The position numbers and the translations under genes were made by a program. From the NCBI RefSeq assembly GCF_000723165.1, contig NZ_HG322949.1, positions 5,641,995 through 5,705,994 on the forward strand: a DNA stretch of 64,000 bases, written 5' to 3'. Below, one piece after another: positions 53,801 through 63,635 of this stretch. Source of the stretch: Janthinobacterium agaricidamnosum NBRC 102515 = DSM 9628. GTDB taxonomy: Bacteria; Pseudomonadota; Gammaproteobacteria; Burkholderiales; Burkholderiaceae_D. Position 1 is the stretch's first letter. Each line of letters begins with the position of its first letter. The notes below the pieces were generated by a model that worked only from the letters and a program-made list of their open reading frames with translations, had not been told where the DNA came from and ran no database searches.

Positions 53801-54185
53801 CCATCCTCTCAAGCAATACGCGCTATTTAAGGAGTTTGAGCAGAAACTCGAAGCGCGTCAGACAGAAGGCATACCTGATGTGCTGGCTGAAAAACCGCAT
53901 GCCAAAGCTTACTTTGGTGTGATGCGTCTGGTTCTTGGAGAGTCCGTTTTTTCGGCACTTGGTCATGTGGCTCAGGAAACATTGATTCAACAGGCTATAG
54001 CCATGGATATTTTGGTACGCGATGCCGTTGCAGAGAATTCGCTGAATCCACAAAATATCGAGGCGGCCATACGCAAGGGATTATTGCCCTTGCTGTTTGG
54101 CACACTTGGACTGGACAAGACGCTGTTGGTTGTTGAGCAGATCATCCAGATTACTCGCGTAGGCTTGAATCGTTCTGGTGCATGA
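50880..54185 (+). CDS. hsdR: type I restriction endonuclease subunit HsdR
   Basis: 1101 residues. N-terminal PD-(D/E)xK nuclease: Asp153 in RIPDLVCYVNG, Glu167 and Lys169 in VVIEAKRA. Superfamily 2 translocase: Walker A HTTGSGKSFT at ~347-355, DEGH box (VDEGHRSHGG) at ~458, TGTPL motif III, and the QAVARVNRLHDAK motif VI region. C-terminal helical domain binds the methylase. All key residues are present, so the system looks functional. Confidence 0.97.
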   Translation: MNTTPNAKEQYSAHIPALHLLCNLGWNFIKTAQALAMRGSTREVLLKGRLIEVLQTRRYEYKGEWYPLSALGIDQVVRELSALSLADGLMPANERLYGKLALGITVTEFMPDGKKHQPTIHVVDWSDFTLNRWDVTEELEVLSAQGTHTRIPDLVCYVNGIPLVVIEAKRAESAGSHPAKSMVQEGISQHLRNQRQDEIPKLFSYAQLLLSISQTEGRYGTTHTAAKFWAKWREEEFDETYICSLKNIALSPDTRSAMFEGKPVALADYFDALWSHTMQASEQDRLLVSLLTPQRLLDFLRGFVLFDRKVGKIVARYQQFFGIRALLARISQRRPDGGREGGVVWHTTGSGKSFTMVFLTKSLLLVKSLQECRVVVVTDRIDLESQLSRNFMSGGAFGSSMATQKDGEKSRSLSGRDLAKRIGSGTERITFTLIHKFNTASKLAECRNDTPDLIVLVDEGHRSHGGETHERMKQALPRASYIAFTGTPLLKDEKTANKFGPIVHAYTMQRAVEDETVAPLLYEERKPGLDINEEAVSRWFEKITVNLSDAQRTDLKRKFAKKKAIYGALNRIELIAWDIASHFSENIKSLGMGLKGQVATDSKLNAIRYKKALDETGLVTSAIVISPPDTREGNSDVDEDTLPEVQKWWKQNIAEYGADPEVYEKQIISDFATDGAPDLLIVVDKLLTGFDEPRNAVLYIDKPLKGHNLIQAVARVNRLHDAKRYGVLVDYRGILEELDTAIRHYQDLEITTQGGFDIADIEGLYHQFSTEYKRLPGLYDKLFSFFKGVANRLDKEQYRQVLTPKFVVGPDGDEYDERQKLRDDFYAAVTAFGLCLQLALSSRSFFEDKNFSESLIARYKSDLRFFTELRQTARRDAMETVDYSSYEEQIRKLVDKQVIGMEVREPEGVYLVHQLGSIADTEQWSEEKTRNETDIIRTRLRKTIEQELADDPYAQKVFGELLKQAIAEAEAMFDHPLKQYALFKEFEQKLEARQTEGIPDVLAEKPHAKAYFGVMRLVLGESVFSALGHVAQETLIQQAIAMDILVRDAVAENSLNPQNIEAAIRKGLLPLLFGTLGLDKTLLVVEQIIQITRVGLNRSGA

Positions 54186-54931
54186 TGACAGCCATGCAAT
54201 TGACTCAACATAGCATCCATTACGGTGAAGAACTCATCCGTTTCAGCCTGCGCCGCCAGCCATTGCGCACAGCACAGCGTCTGGCGATTCATGTTGAACC
54301 GGATGGCAGTGTCTTAGTCGATGCGCCCGAGTCAAGCTCTCTTGAGTCAGTGTTAATTGCTGTGAAAAAACGTGTGCGTTGGATAAGTGAGCACGTTGCT
54401 GCAGCCAGAGAAAGATTAAATCATATTCTTCCCCGTGAGTATGTGAGTGGTGAGTCTCTGCATTATCTTGGCAGGCGTTATCGATTGAAAGTGCTTGTTC
54501 AAGCTGATGCAGTACCCGAGACGCGCATGCGTGGCGGCTTTATTGTGGTCACTGTACCAGAACCTTCATCAGTCATTATCCAACAAACTTTGGATGCATG
54601 GTTCAGGATAAGGGCTCGAGAGGTGTTTCGGATTCGATTGGCGGCAGTGGCGGCGCCTCTACATTGGGTCAAACACTCTCCTCCTACTCGTCTTCAGTGC
54701 ATGAAAGTGCAATGGGGAAGCTGCTCTCCAGCCGGGCGAATTACGCTTAATCCAATGCTGGTGAAAGCTCCGCGTGAATGCATTGACTACGTTTTACTGC
54801 ATGAGCTTTGTCACTTACTGCATCACAACCATGGCCCCAAGTTCTACAAAACGTTGGACCGCACCATGCCTGGCTGGCATAGTATTAAAGAAAAATTGGA
54901 CAATATGGCTGAGGAGATACTGCGTGTTTGA
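54182..54931 (+). CDS. YgjP-like zinc metallopeptidase, coupled to hsdR
   Basis: 249 residues. Starts inside the hsdR stop codon (ATGA). The C-terminal half has the DUF45/YgjP pattern: WGSCSPAGRITLNPMLVKAP, YVLLHELCHLLHHNHGPKFY (HExxH, with a further conserved His), then W in MPGWHSIKE. The N-terminal part (AQRLAIHVEPDGSVLVDAP) also fits. Such peptidases frequently follow hsdR; their role in restriction is not known, perhaps turnover of HsdR as ClpXP does elsewhere. Confidence 0.9.
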   Translation: MMTAMQLTQHSIHYGEELIRFSLRRQPLRTAQRLAIHVEPDGSVLVDAPESSSLESVLIAVKKRVRWISEHVAAARERLNHILPREYVSGESLHYLGRRYRLKVLVQADAVPETRMRGGFIVVTVPEPSSVIIQQTLDAWFRIRAREVFRIRLAAVAAPLHWVKHSPPTRLQCMKVQWGSCSPAGRITLNPMLVKAPRECIDYVLLHELCHLLHHNHGPKFYKTLDRTMPGWHSIKEKLDNMAEEILRV

Positions 54932-55080
54932 TAGGCCAGGTCTGACAACAATCAGATACGGCCTCAACCTTGCGAACTTGATACTAACCTGACAGTATCT
55001 GAGGTAACCTCACTTATATGGGCATCAACCAGTGGTCTAGCACGATAGTATCCCCAGGCGTGGTGCCTGAGATGTGATTC

Positions 55081-55962
55081 TCAAGCGGCTGGCTCGACGC
55101 GACCACGATACTCCCCCACCCACCTCACCGACTGCGCAATCCCACCAAATGGAAAGAAATGCAGGCTCACCTTGCCATGCGCTGCTGTCAGGCCGCTGGC
55201 CAGGCGGTCGACAAACAGATCCGGCCCCGCCGTGCCGAACAGCTTGCCGATGGAGACGCCGTACTTGGACCACATCGATGCGCATGCGCTGACGCCGCAT
55301 AAGGCAGCATAACGGGCCAGCACCGCGATGCTCGCGGGGCCGGGCACTCCCACGCGCACCGGATGGTCAATGCCACGCTCGCGCAGCGCTTTCAACCACG
55401 CCAGCACGATGTCGGCATCAAAGGCAAACTGCGTGACGATCAAGGGTGTCATCCCGCGCTGGACTATGCTGTGGCACTTGCGTTCGAGCACATCCCACTG
55501 TGCTTCCGTGCTCATGACTGGATGGCCTTCCGGGTGACCACCCACGCCGATTACCTTGATGCCCGAGCGCTCGAACACGCCTGTTTCGATCAGCGAGGCA
55601 CTGTCGGAAAATGGCCCCATCGGGGTCGATGGATCGCCAGCGATCACGAAGCAGCGCTTGACGCCGGCTTCAGCGACCGCGCGCTCGACGAACGACTCAA
55701 ACTCGGCGAGCGAGGCGATACGGCGCGCAGAAAAGTGCGGCATGGGCTCAAAGCCGAGTCGGCGCACGGCCTGCACGGCGGCCAGCCGCGCCTCGTTGTC
55801 TTCGCGTGGCAAATAGGGAATCGAAATGGTGGACGCGGGCAATATCAGTGGCGCCGCTGCGCTCAAGGCAGCAATGTCCTTCGCACTGACTTCCAGGGAA
55901 TAGGCGTCCGTGATGTGGCTGGCGGGCACCGGAAGCGCTTTGTATTCGACGCAGGCGTTCAT
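55081..55962 (-). CDS. MetF-like (methylenetetrahydrofolate reductase family) protein
   Basis: 293 residues. TIM-barrel of the MetF family but diverged. By eye: Glu24 in YSLEVSAKD fits the MetF catalytic Glu; Asp110 in VIAGDPST fits the conserved Asp; Gln178 in IVTQFAFD fits the ITQFFFD motif. The usual EFFPP and VTYGA blocks are changed (ISIPYLPRED). It starts one base overlapping the MetR-like gene stop and is transcribed with it, divergent from the methionine cluster. It may supply or handle the methyl group used by MesD, or act on a different C1 carrier; this is inference. Confidence 0.8.
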   Translation of the reverse strand: MNACVEYKALPVPASHITDAYSLEVSAKDIAALSAAAPLILPASTISIPYLPREDNEARLAAVQAVRRLGFEPMPHFSARRIASLAEFESFVERAVAEAGVKRCFVIAGDPSTPMGPFSDSASLIETGVFERSGIKVIGVGGHPEGHPVMSTEAQWDVLERKCHSIVQRGMTPLIVTQFAFDADIVLAWLKALRERGIDHPVRVGVPGPASIAVLARYAALCGVSACASMWSKYGVSIGKLFGTAGPDLFVDRLASGLTAAHGKVSLHFFPFGGIAQSVRWVGEYRGRVEPAA

Positions 55963-56876
55963 CAGTTGGCTTCTTGTGCAGTGGCAATGGCGATCACAGG
56001 CTGGCGGGCCAGTGCGATGAAGGCCCGCACGTAGTCGATGGCGATATCCGTCTCGCGTGCGCCCAGGAAGATCTGCTTGGCGACGCCGCGCTCGCCCAGC
56101 CGCACAGGCACCACGTCCATCTTGGCCGCGTATTCATCGACCAGCCAGCGCGGCAGGGCGGCCACGCCGCGGCCGCTGGCCACCATCTGCAGCATGATGT
56201 CGGTGGTTTCGATGGCTTTGTGGCGCTTGGGCGTGACACCGGCCGGTAACAGGAATTGATTGTAGATGTCCAGGCGCTCGATATCCACCGGGTAGCTGAT
56301 GAGCACTTCCTGGGTCAGTTGCTGGGGCTTCACATAGGCCGCCGACGCCAGGGCATGGCCCTTGGGCACGACCAGCACCTGCTCGTAGTCGAACACGGGT
56401 TCGAACTTCAGCCCCGGCTTGAACAGCGGATCGGGCGTGACCAGCAGGTCGATCTCGTAGCCGAACAGCGCGCCGATCCCGCCGAACTGGAACTTCTGCT
56501 TGACGTCCACTTCCACGTCCGGCCATGCGCTCAGATAGGGGGAAACCACTTTGAGCAGCCACTGGTAGCAAGGGTGGCATTCCATGCCGATGCGCAGCGC
56601 ACCGCGCTCGCCCTGCGCGAACTGGCCCAGGCGTTCTTCGGCCAGGTCCAGTTGCGGCAGCACCCGGTTCGCCACCGCCAGCAGGTACTGGCCGGCCTGC
56701 GTCAGGCGCAGGTTGCGCCCTTCGCGCAGCCAGACGTCGGTGCCCAGTTGCTGCTCCAGTTTCTTCATGCTGTGGCTCAGGGCCGACTGGGTCAGGTTCA
56801 GCACGCCCGCGGCGGCCGTCAACGACCCTTGTTTTTCGACCTGCTGAACGATGCTGAGGTGGATGCGCTCAAGCAT
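55962..56876 (-). CDS. MetR-like LysR-family regulator
   Basis: 304 residues from the ATG at 56876 (MLERIHLSIV, the usual MetR N-terminus; another ATG lies at 56891). Helix-turn-helix ERIHLSIVQQVEKQGSLTAA and NLTQSALSHSMKKLEQQLGT, and the MetR-type effector domain starting RGALRIGMECHPCYQWL. MetR senses homocysteine and activates methionine genes. It is divergent from the FMN reductase-MesX-MesD genes, which it most likely controls. Confidence 0.9.
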   Translation of the reverse strand: MLERIHLSIVQQVEKQGSLTAAAGVLNLTQSALSHSMKKLEQQLGTDVWLREGRNLRLTQAGQYLLAVANRVLPQLDLAEERLGQFAQGERGALRIGMECHPCYQWLLKVVSPYLSAWPDVEVDVKQKFQFGGIGALFGYEIDLLVTPDPLFKPGLKFEPVFDYEQVLVVPKGHALASAAYVKPQQLTQEVLISYPVDIERLDIYNQFLLPAGVTPKRHKAIETTDIMLQMVASGRGVAALPRWLVDEYAAKMDVVPVRLGERGVAKQIFLGARETDIAIDYVRAFIALARQPVIAIATAQEAN

Positions 56877-56881
56877 TGAGA

Positions 56882-56894
56882 TGAACCCCATTCA
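56882..56894. promoter_or_regulatory. MetR-type binding site
   Basis: TGAACCCCATTCA has the TGAA-N5-TTCA layout of the MetR consensus, just before the MetR-like start codon. A second dyad, TTCATGGATGTATGAA (56891-56906), overlaps it. Position between divergent genes supports an autoregulatory and activating operator. Confidence 0.6.
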
Positions 56895-56992
56895 TGGATG
56901 TATGAAATAAAACCATTATACTTCATCGATTCCCACCGTTATCATCCCTTCCTTTGTTGTCGGCATTTTTCGGCCTTGGCGCATCCATCCAT

Positions 56993-57586
56993 ATGAAAGC
57001 AAAAATGACACGTCCACTGCGTTTAGTAGGGGTTTCCGGCGGGCTGCAACGCCCGTCCAAGGCTGCCGCCCTGACAGAGCACCTGATGGACCTGATCGCC
57101 GACCAAGTCCCGTGCGAACAACGGCTGGTCGAAATGGGGCAGCTGGTACCACAGCTGGCCGGCGCGAGCTGGCGCTCCCATTTGCCCGATACGGTGGAGC
57201 GCGAACTTTTAGCGGTCGAGCAAGCGGACATCCTGGTGGTGGCAAGCCCGGTCTTCCGCGGCTCCTACACGGGACTGTTCAAGCACTTCTTCGACTTCAT
57301 TGATCAGGACGCCTTGATCGACAAGCCCGTCTTGCTGGCTGCCACCGGCGGCAGCGAGCGCCATGCCCTGATGATCGACCACCAGTTGCGGCCGCTGTTC
57401 AGCTTTTTCCAGGCACGCACCTTGCCGCTGGGCGTGTACGCGACCGACAAGGATTTCGTCGACTACCGTTTGCAGGACGAGGCCCTGATCCAGCGGGCCA
57501 CACTGGCGGTGCAACGGGCATTGCCCCTGCTCGAATTGACGCGCCATGCAAGATTGGCCACCGCCGAGGAGGCGGTCGCGGCTTGA
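56993..57586 (+). CDS. NAD(P)H-dependent FMN reductase (MsuE/SsuE-like)
   Basis: 197 residues from the ATG at 56993; a TTG further upstream (56954) and an ATG at 57005 are in frame. Flavodoxin-like fold: LVGVSGGLQRPSKAAAL for the FMN phosphate, VVASPVFRGSYTGLFKHFFDF and the ATGGSERHALM loop. Enzymes of this type feed reduced FMN to two-component monooxygenases. Its position ahead of mesX fits a need of the MesX/MesD system for reduced flavin or oxygen chemistry. Confidence 0.88.
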   Translation: MKAKMTRPLRLVGVSGGLQRPSKAAALTEHLMDLIADQVPCEQRLVEMGQLVPQLAGASWRSHLPDTVERELLAVEQADILVVASPVFRGSYTGLFKHFFDFIDQDALIDKPVLLAATGGSERHALMIDHQLRPLFSFFQARTLPLGVYATDKDFVDYRLQDEALIQRATLAVQRALPLLELTRHARLATAEEAVAA

Positions 57587-57666
57587 AAAGAGCAAAAATT
57601 CTACAGCACTGAATACGCAATCAAGCTATTCAGATTTTTTCGCAGAAATCAGGACACCGGATCACA

Positions 57667-58650
57667 ATGAGCAAAGATTTTGAATTTAGCATCAAGAGCA
57701 TTTCTTTCGATGAAAACTATCATCCATCAGAGAATACGCGCCTGACGACCAACTTTGCCAATTTGGCCAGGGGAACGAGTCGCCAGGAGAACCTGCGCAA
57801 TACCCTGAAGATGATAGACAATCGCTTCAACAACCTGGCGCATTGGGATAATCCAAACGGAGATCGCTACTCTGTCGAGCTCGAAATCATTTCCGTTGAA
57901 ATGAATATTGATGTCGAAGGCGGCAATAATCCGCTTCCATTGATCGAGATATTGAAACCGAATATCATCGACAAAAAAACCAAAGAACGCATTGATGGCA
58001 TTGCGGGGAATAACTTCTCCTCTTACGTGCGCGATTACGACTTCAGCGTGGTGCTGCCGGAGCATAACAATAATAAATCCACCTTCAGCATCCCGGATAA
58101 TTTTGGCGATTTTCATGGAAAGCTGTTCAAGCACTTTGTAAAATCAAATGCTTACAAAGAGCGCTTCAAGAAGCCGCCAGTGATCTGTATCAGTGCCTCG
58201 AGCAGCAAGACCTATCAGCGGACTGAAAATCGGCACCCGATATTGGGCGTCGAGTATCAACAAAATGAATTTTCCTCGACCGATCAATATTTCGAAAAAA
58301 TGGGGATGCAAGTTCGCTATTTCATGCCGCCCAATAGTTTTGCGCCTCTGGCTTTCTATTTTATCGGCGATCTGCTGCGCGATTACACGAATCTTGAGCT
58401 TATCGGCACCATCAGCACGATGGAAACGTTTCAAAAGATTTATCGACCCGAGATTTACAACGCCAATTCCGCGGCGGGACAATTTTATCAGCCTAGCCTG
58501 AAGAATCAGGATTATTCATTGACGCAAATTGTCTATGATCGGGAAGAGCGCAGCCAGCTGGCTGTCAAGCAGGGAAAATATACCGAAGAGCATTTCATCA
58601 AGCCATATAAAAATGTTCTTGAACAATGGGCTGCCGATTACGCTTTCTAA
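57667..58650 (+). CDS. mesX: MesX (DUF1852), partner of methionine synthase MesD
   Basis: 327 residues. Matches the DUF1852 family: FEFSIKSISFDENYHPSENTRLTTNFANLARG (in blocks SIKSISFDENY and TTNFANLARG), NTLKMIDNRFNNLAHWDNPN, FYFIGDLLRDYTNLELIGTI, MQVRYFMPPNSFAPLAFY. Published genetic work on folate-independent methionine synthases found that MesD needs MesX. No transmembrane or catalytic motif is obvious. It is 28 bases upstream of mesD. The chemistry of MesX is unsolved. Confidence 0.9.
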   Translation: MSKDFEFSIKSISFDENYHPSENTRLTTNFANLARGTSRQENLRNTLKMIDNRFNNLAHWDNPNGDRYSVELEIISVEMNIDVEGGNNPLPLIEILKPNIIDKKTKERIDGIAGNNFSSYVRDYDFSVVLPEHNNNKSTFSIPDNFGDFHGKLFKHFVKSNAYKERFKKPPVICISASSSKTYQRTENRHPILGVEYQQNEFSSTDQYFEKMGMQVRYFMPPNSFAPLAFYFIGDLLRDYTNLELIGTISTMETFQKIYRPEIYNANSAAGQFYQPSLKNQDYSLTQIVYDREERSQLAVKQGKYTEEHFIKPYKNVLEQWAADYAF

Positions 58651-58678
58651 TTAACCAGAATACACGACATTATTTATC

Positions 58679-59707
58679 ATGAAAAAATTATTGCCTACTT
58701 CAACTGCCGGCAGTTTGCCAAAACCTTCCTGGCTTGCACAACCTGAAAAACTGTGGTCGCCGTGGAAATTACAAGACGAGGAGTTAATCGAAGGCAAACA
58801 GGATGCCTTACGTTTGTCATTGCATGAACAACAGCAGGCAGGCATCGATATTGTCAGCGATGGCGAGCAAACCCGTCAGCATTTTGTCACCACGTTTATT
58901 GAACATCTGAGCGGCGTTGATTTTGAAAAACGCGAGACCGTCAGAATTCGCGACCGCTATGACGCGAGCGTGCCGACCGTCGTTGGTGCGGTGAGCCGTC
59001 CGAAGCCGGTGTTTGTGGAAGATGCCAAGTTTTTACGCCAGCAAACCAAGCAGCCGATTAAATGGGCGCTGCCAGGTCCGATGACGATGATTGATACGCT
59101 GTATGACAGCCACTACAAGAGCCGCGAAAAACTGGCCTGGGAATTCGCCAAGATCCTCAATCAGGAAGCCCGCGAATTAGAGGCGGCTGGCGTCGACATC
59201 ATCCAATTTGACGAACCCGCATTCAATGTCTTCTTTGATGAAGTGAATGACTGGGGCGTTGCCACCCTGGAACGGGCGATCGAAGGGCTGAAATGCGAAA
59301 CCGCCGTACATATTTGCTATGGCTACGGTATTAAAGCCAATACGGATTGGAAAAATACGCTGGGCTCCGAGTGGCGTCAATATGAGGAATCGTTCCCCAA
59401 GCTGCAGCAATCCAATATCGACATCATTTCGCTGGAATGCCACAACTCGCATGTGCCAATCGACCTGATTGAACTGATTCGCGGCAAAAAAGTGATGGTA
59501 GGCGCGATTGACGTGGCAAGCAATATCATTGAAACGCCGGAGGAAGTCGCCGACACCCTGCGCAAGGCGCTGCGGTTTGTCGATGCCGACAAGCTCTATC
59601 CTAGCACCAACTGTGGCATGGCGCCCCTGGCGCGTGCAGTCGCCAGAGGCAAACTGAATGCCCTCAGTGCAGGCGCGGAAATCATCCGCAGAGAACTCTC
59701 GGCCTGA
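58679..59707 (+). CDS. mesD: MesD, short MetE-like methionine synthase (core domain)
   Basis: 342 residues: only the C-terminal catalytic barrel of MetE, without the N-terminal folate-binding half, as in the core-MetE families. Zinc ligands by alignment with MetE: His211 and Cys213 (VHICYG), Glu253 (SLECHNSH) and Cys312 (STNCGMAPL). Start TSTAGSLPKPSWL is typical of the family. It makes methionine from homocysteine with a methyl donor other than methyltetrahydrofolate-polyglutamate; the donor for MesD is not known. Follows mesX. Confidence 0.9.
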   Translation: MKKLLPTSTAGSLPKPSWLAQPEKLWSPWKLQDEELIEGKQDALRLSLHEQQQAGIDIVSDGEQTRQHFVTTFIEHLSGVDFEKRETVRIRDRYDASVPTVVGAVSRPKPVFVEDAKFLRQQTKQPIKWALPGPMTMIDTLYDSHYKSREKLAWEFAKILNQEARELEAAGVDIIQFDEPAFNVFFDEVNDWGVATLERAIEGLKCETAVHICYGYGIKANTDWKNTLGSEWRQYEESFPKLQQSNIDIISLECHNSHVPIDLIELIRGKKVMVGAIDVASNIIETPEEVADTLRKALRFVDADKLYPSTNCGMAPLARAVARGKLNALSAGAEIIRRELSA

Positions 59708-59728
59708 CAGGCTGGTGAAATAAGCTCT

Positions 59729-59755
59729 CGGCCCGTCGCCCAAGGCGATGGGCCG
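59729..59755. terminator. hairpin downstream of mesD
   Basis: CGGCCCGTCGCC, CAA, GGCGATGGGCCG pair with one G-T contact. No T-run follows, so it could be a weak or Rho-assisted terminator. Confidence 0.45.
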
Positions 59756-59846
59756 AATGCTCTCCGGATAGCGCCAATAGTAGTGGGGCGCTGCCATGTA
59801 GCTGAACAGGTCAGCGCGTCAATCCCCCATCATTTCCTGCCCAGTA

Positions 59847-60287
59847 TCACCCCTTGACCTTAAACGCCGGCATCGCCTCCGCCAGCCGTCTCCCCATTTC
59901 CGCCCCCAGCGCCTGCAGTCCGCTCAGCGGGCGCACCATGACCTCGAAATCGACGATCCGGCCCTCGTCATTGAAGCGTATCAGGTCGATGCCTTTCAGC
60001 TGTTTGTCGCCGACGTTCGCACTGAACTCCAGCATCAGGTTCAGGCCGTCGTCGCTGGCGAGCTGCCGGTGATACGTAAAGTTTTCAAACACCTGGATGA
60101 CCGTGCTCAGCGCCAGGATCAGCGCCGGGGCGGTGGCGTAGGCCGAGATCGACATCGGCGAGCGAAACACCGCGTCCGGATGGACGATCGTGTGGAGCTG
60201 GTCAAGATTTTTCTCGGCGACCATGTGGTGCCAGAGATCGAGCGATCTGGCGACTGCGGGATGGATGTTTTGCGGTGCTGGTGACAT
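59847..60287 (-). CDS. NTF2-like (SnoaL-type) fold protein
   Basis: 146 residues from the ATG at 60287, preceded by GAGGAG; an ATG at 60320 is in frame but less likely. Cone-shaped NTF2 fold: LDLWHHMVAEKNLDQLHTIV, DAVFRSPMSISAYATAPAL, HRQLASDDGLNLMLEFSANVG, GIDLIRFNDEGRIVDFEVMVRPL. This is the SnoaL/ketosteroid-isomerase-like group often found beside dienoyl-CoA reductases and other acyl-CoA enzymes. 42 bases after fadH on the same strand, so probably one operon. Confidence 0.85.
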   Translation of the reverse strand: MSPAPQNIHPAVARSLDLWHHMVAEKNLDQLHTIVHPDAVFRSPMSISAYATAPALILALSTVIQVFENFTYHRQLASDDGLNLMLEFSANVGDKQLKGIDLIRFNDEGRIVDFEVMVRPLSGLQALGAEMGRRLAEAMPAFKVKG

Positions 60288-60329
60288 GCGGCTCTCCTCT
60301 GGATTGAACAATCGGGTCATGACGGGGCT

Positions 60330-62363
<2,034 letters not shown>

Positions 62364-62369
62364 TTATCG

Positions 62370-62446
62370 CTGATAAGATTTGGCTCAAAAAGGTTCGGGC
62401 AACGCTGATAAAAAAGCAAAATGATGGTACGAGGCTATCTTATCAG
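62370..62446. promoter_or_regulatory. TetR-type operators between fadH and the TetR gene
   Basis: CTGATAAGAT (62370) and its complement ATCTTATCAG (62437) face each other, and CTGATAA recurs at 62405; TTATCGCTGATAA near 62364 is a near-palindrome. The set lies in the shared promoter region of the divergent pair, as expected for autorepression. Confidence 0.6.
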
Positions 62447-62499
62447 TGTCAAGATACTTATTTATGATAAGTTGTCTTTTTTCCTTTCATGTTTTTTAT

Positions 62500-63123
62500 A
62501 TGACAATGAACACCGTGCGCGCCCGTGACACTTACCATGTGGGAAATCTCGCACCACAGTTGCTGAGCGCGGCACGTGACATGCTGGAGCAAGTGGGCCC
62601 GACCAAGTTATCGCTGCGCGCCGTCGCCGAGCGCGTCAACGTCAGTTCCGCCGCCGCCTATCACCATTATGCCAACCGCGCGGAACTGATCGGCAATCTT
62701 GCCGCACAAGGATTCGACGAGCTGGCCGATGCGATGGCCCGGCGCGACAAGCGTGACAGCGGCATGCAGAAACTGCGCGCCGCCAGCCTGATCTACTTCC
62801 GTTTCGCGCGCGCCAATCCGGCCTTGTATCAACTGATGTTCGGTCCGGAATTCGCGACCGGCCAGACCATCGCCGCCTTGTTTACCGCGCGCGAACGGGC
62901 GTTCGGAGAACTGAAGAACTCGATCGCCGAGGTGCTGCAGTGCGACCCCCAGGCCGTCGAGGTGCGCCGGGCCGCCCGCGCCGCCTGGTCGTACACGCAT
63001 GGCTTGGCGTCCCTGGTGATCCACGGCATGCTGCAGATCCCCGCGGGCGTCAGCGAAGAGCGCTTTCTTGACGGCACGTTACAAGGCTACGGCTATCTGT
63101 TCCAGCGTGGGGAGCACGAGTAA
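62500..63123 (+). CDS. TetR/AcrR-family regulator
   Basis: 207 residues from the ATG at 62500 (an open frame reaches a GTG at 62446 and an internal ATG is at 62506). Helix-turn-helix LLSAARDMLEQVGPTKLSLRAVAERVNVSSAAAYHHYANRAEL in blocks; helical ligand domain after it with RFARANPALYQLMFGPEF, typical of the WHG-type TetR group. Divergent from fadH and likely its repressor, with an acyl-CoA as possible ligand. Confidence 0.92.
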   Translation: MTMNTVRARDTYHVGNLAPQLLSAARDMLEQVGPTKLSLRAVAERVNVSSAAAYHHYANRAELIGNLAAQGFDELADAMARRDKRDSGMQKLRAASLIYFRFARANPALYQLMFGPEFATGQTIAALFTARERAFGELKNSIAEVLQCDPQAVEVRRAARAAWSYTHGLASLVIHGMLQIPAGVSEERFLDGTLQGYGYLFQRGEHE

Positions 63124-63500
63124 ACGGATCCGCACAAGTCCGGCATTGACGACGCTATTGAACGAAAATATATCTCCCGGTCCCATGCGGTCCCTGGCTC
63201 CTGTCAAGCCGTCTTGATCGCAATCGATAGAGAGCGGATTACTGTTTCCAAGCGCGGTTGAGTCCGTTAATTGTGGACGATATGCCGGTCGGCGCATGGC
63301 GCGCCATGCGTCGACGAACCACGCAGGTCCACGTTGTCAGTGGGCGCTGTCCCTATCGGACAGGTTGTTAGCCAAAGTAAGTTTGTGTAAAGTATAATAA
63401 TTTGGCCTGTTGTTTTCCAGCGTGCCTGCGGCTGAAATGTGCGGCGCTGCCTTGCCGTTGCCTCGGTGCGCTTTCCCAACATGATAAGGGGTACTATTTC
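63124..63500. other. intergenic region after the TetR gene
   Basis: About 380 bases; I see no convincing gene, RNA or terminator. It must contain the promoter of the genes that follow. Confidence 0.5.
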
Positions 63501-63635
63501 ATGCAAATATCAAACCGATCGAAAGCGGGCGAGCACGCCAAAGTGGGCAAGCTGCTCACCGCAGGCGCCGGCAGCGGCGGCGCCCTCGCCCAGCAGCTCC
63601 CCATCCATGCATTCGAGATCCGCGGCTTCCCATGA
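63501..63635 (+). CDS. 44-residue upstream ORF, translationally coupled
   Basis: Starts MQISNRSKAGEHAKVGKLLT and ends with stop TGA inside the start of the DUF2867 gene (ATGA overlap). AAGGGG sits nine bases before its ATG. Gly/Ala-rich, no known family; it may be a leader peptide or a small real gene. Confidence 0.35.
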   Translation: MQISNRSKAGEHAKVGKLLTAGAGSGGALAQQLPIHAFEIRGFP

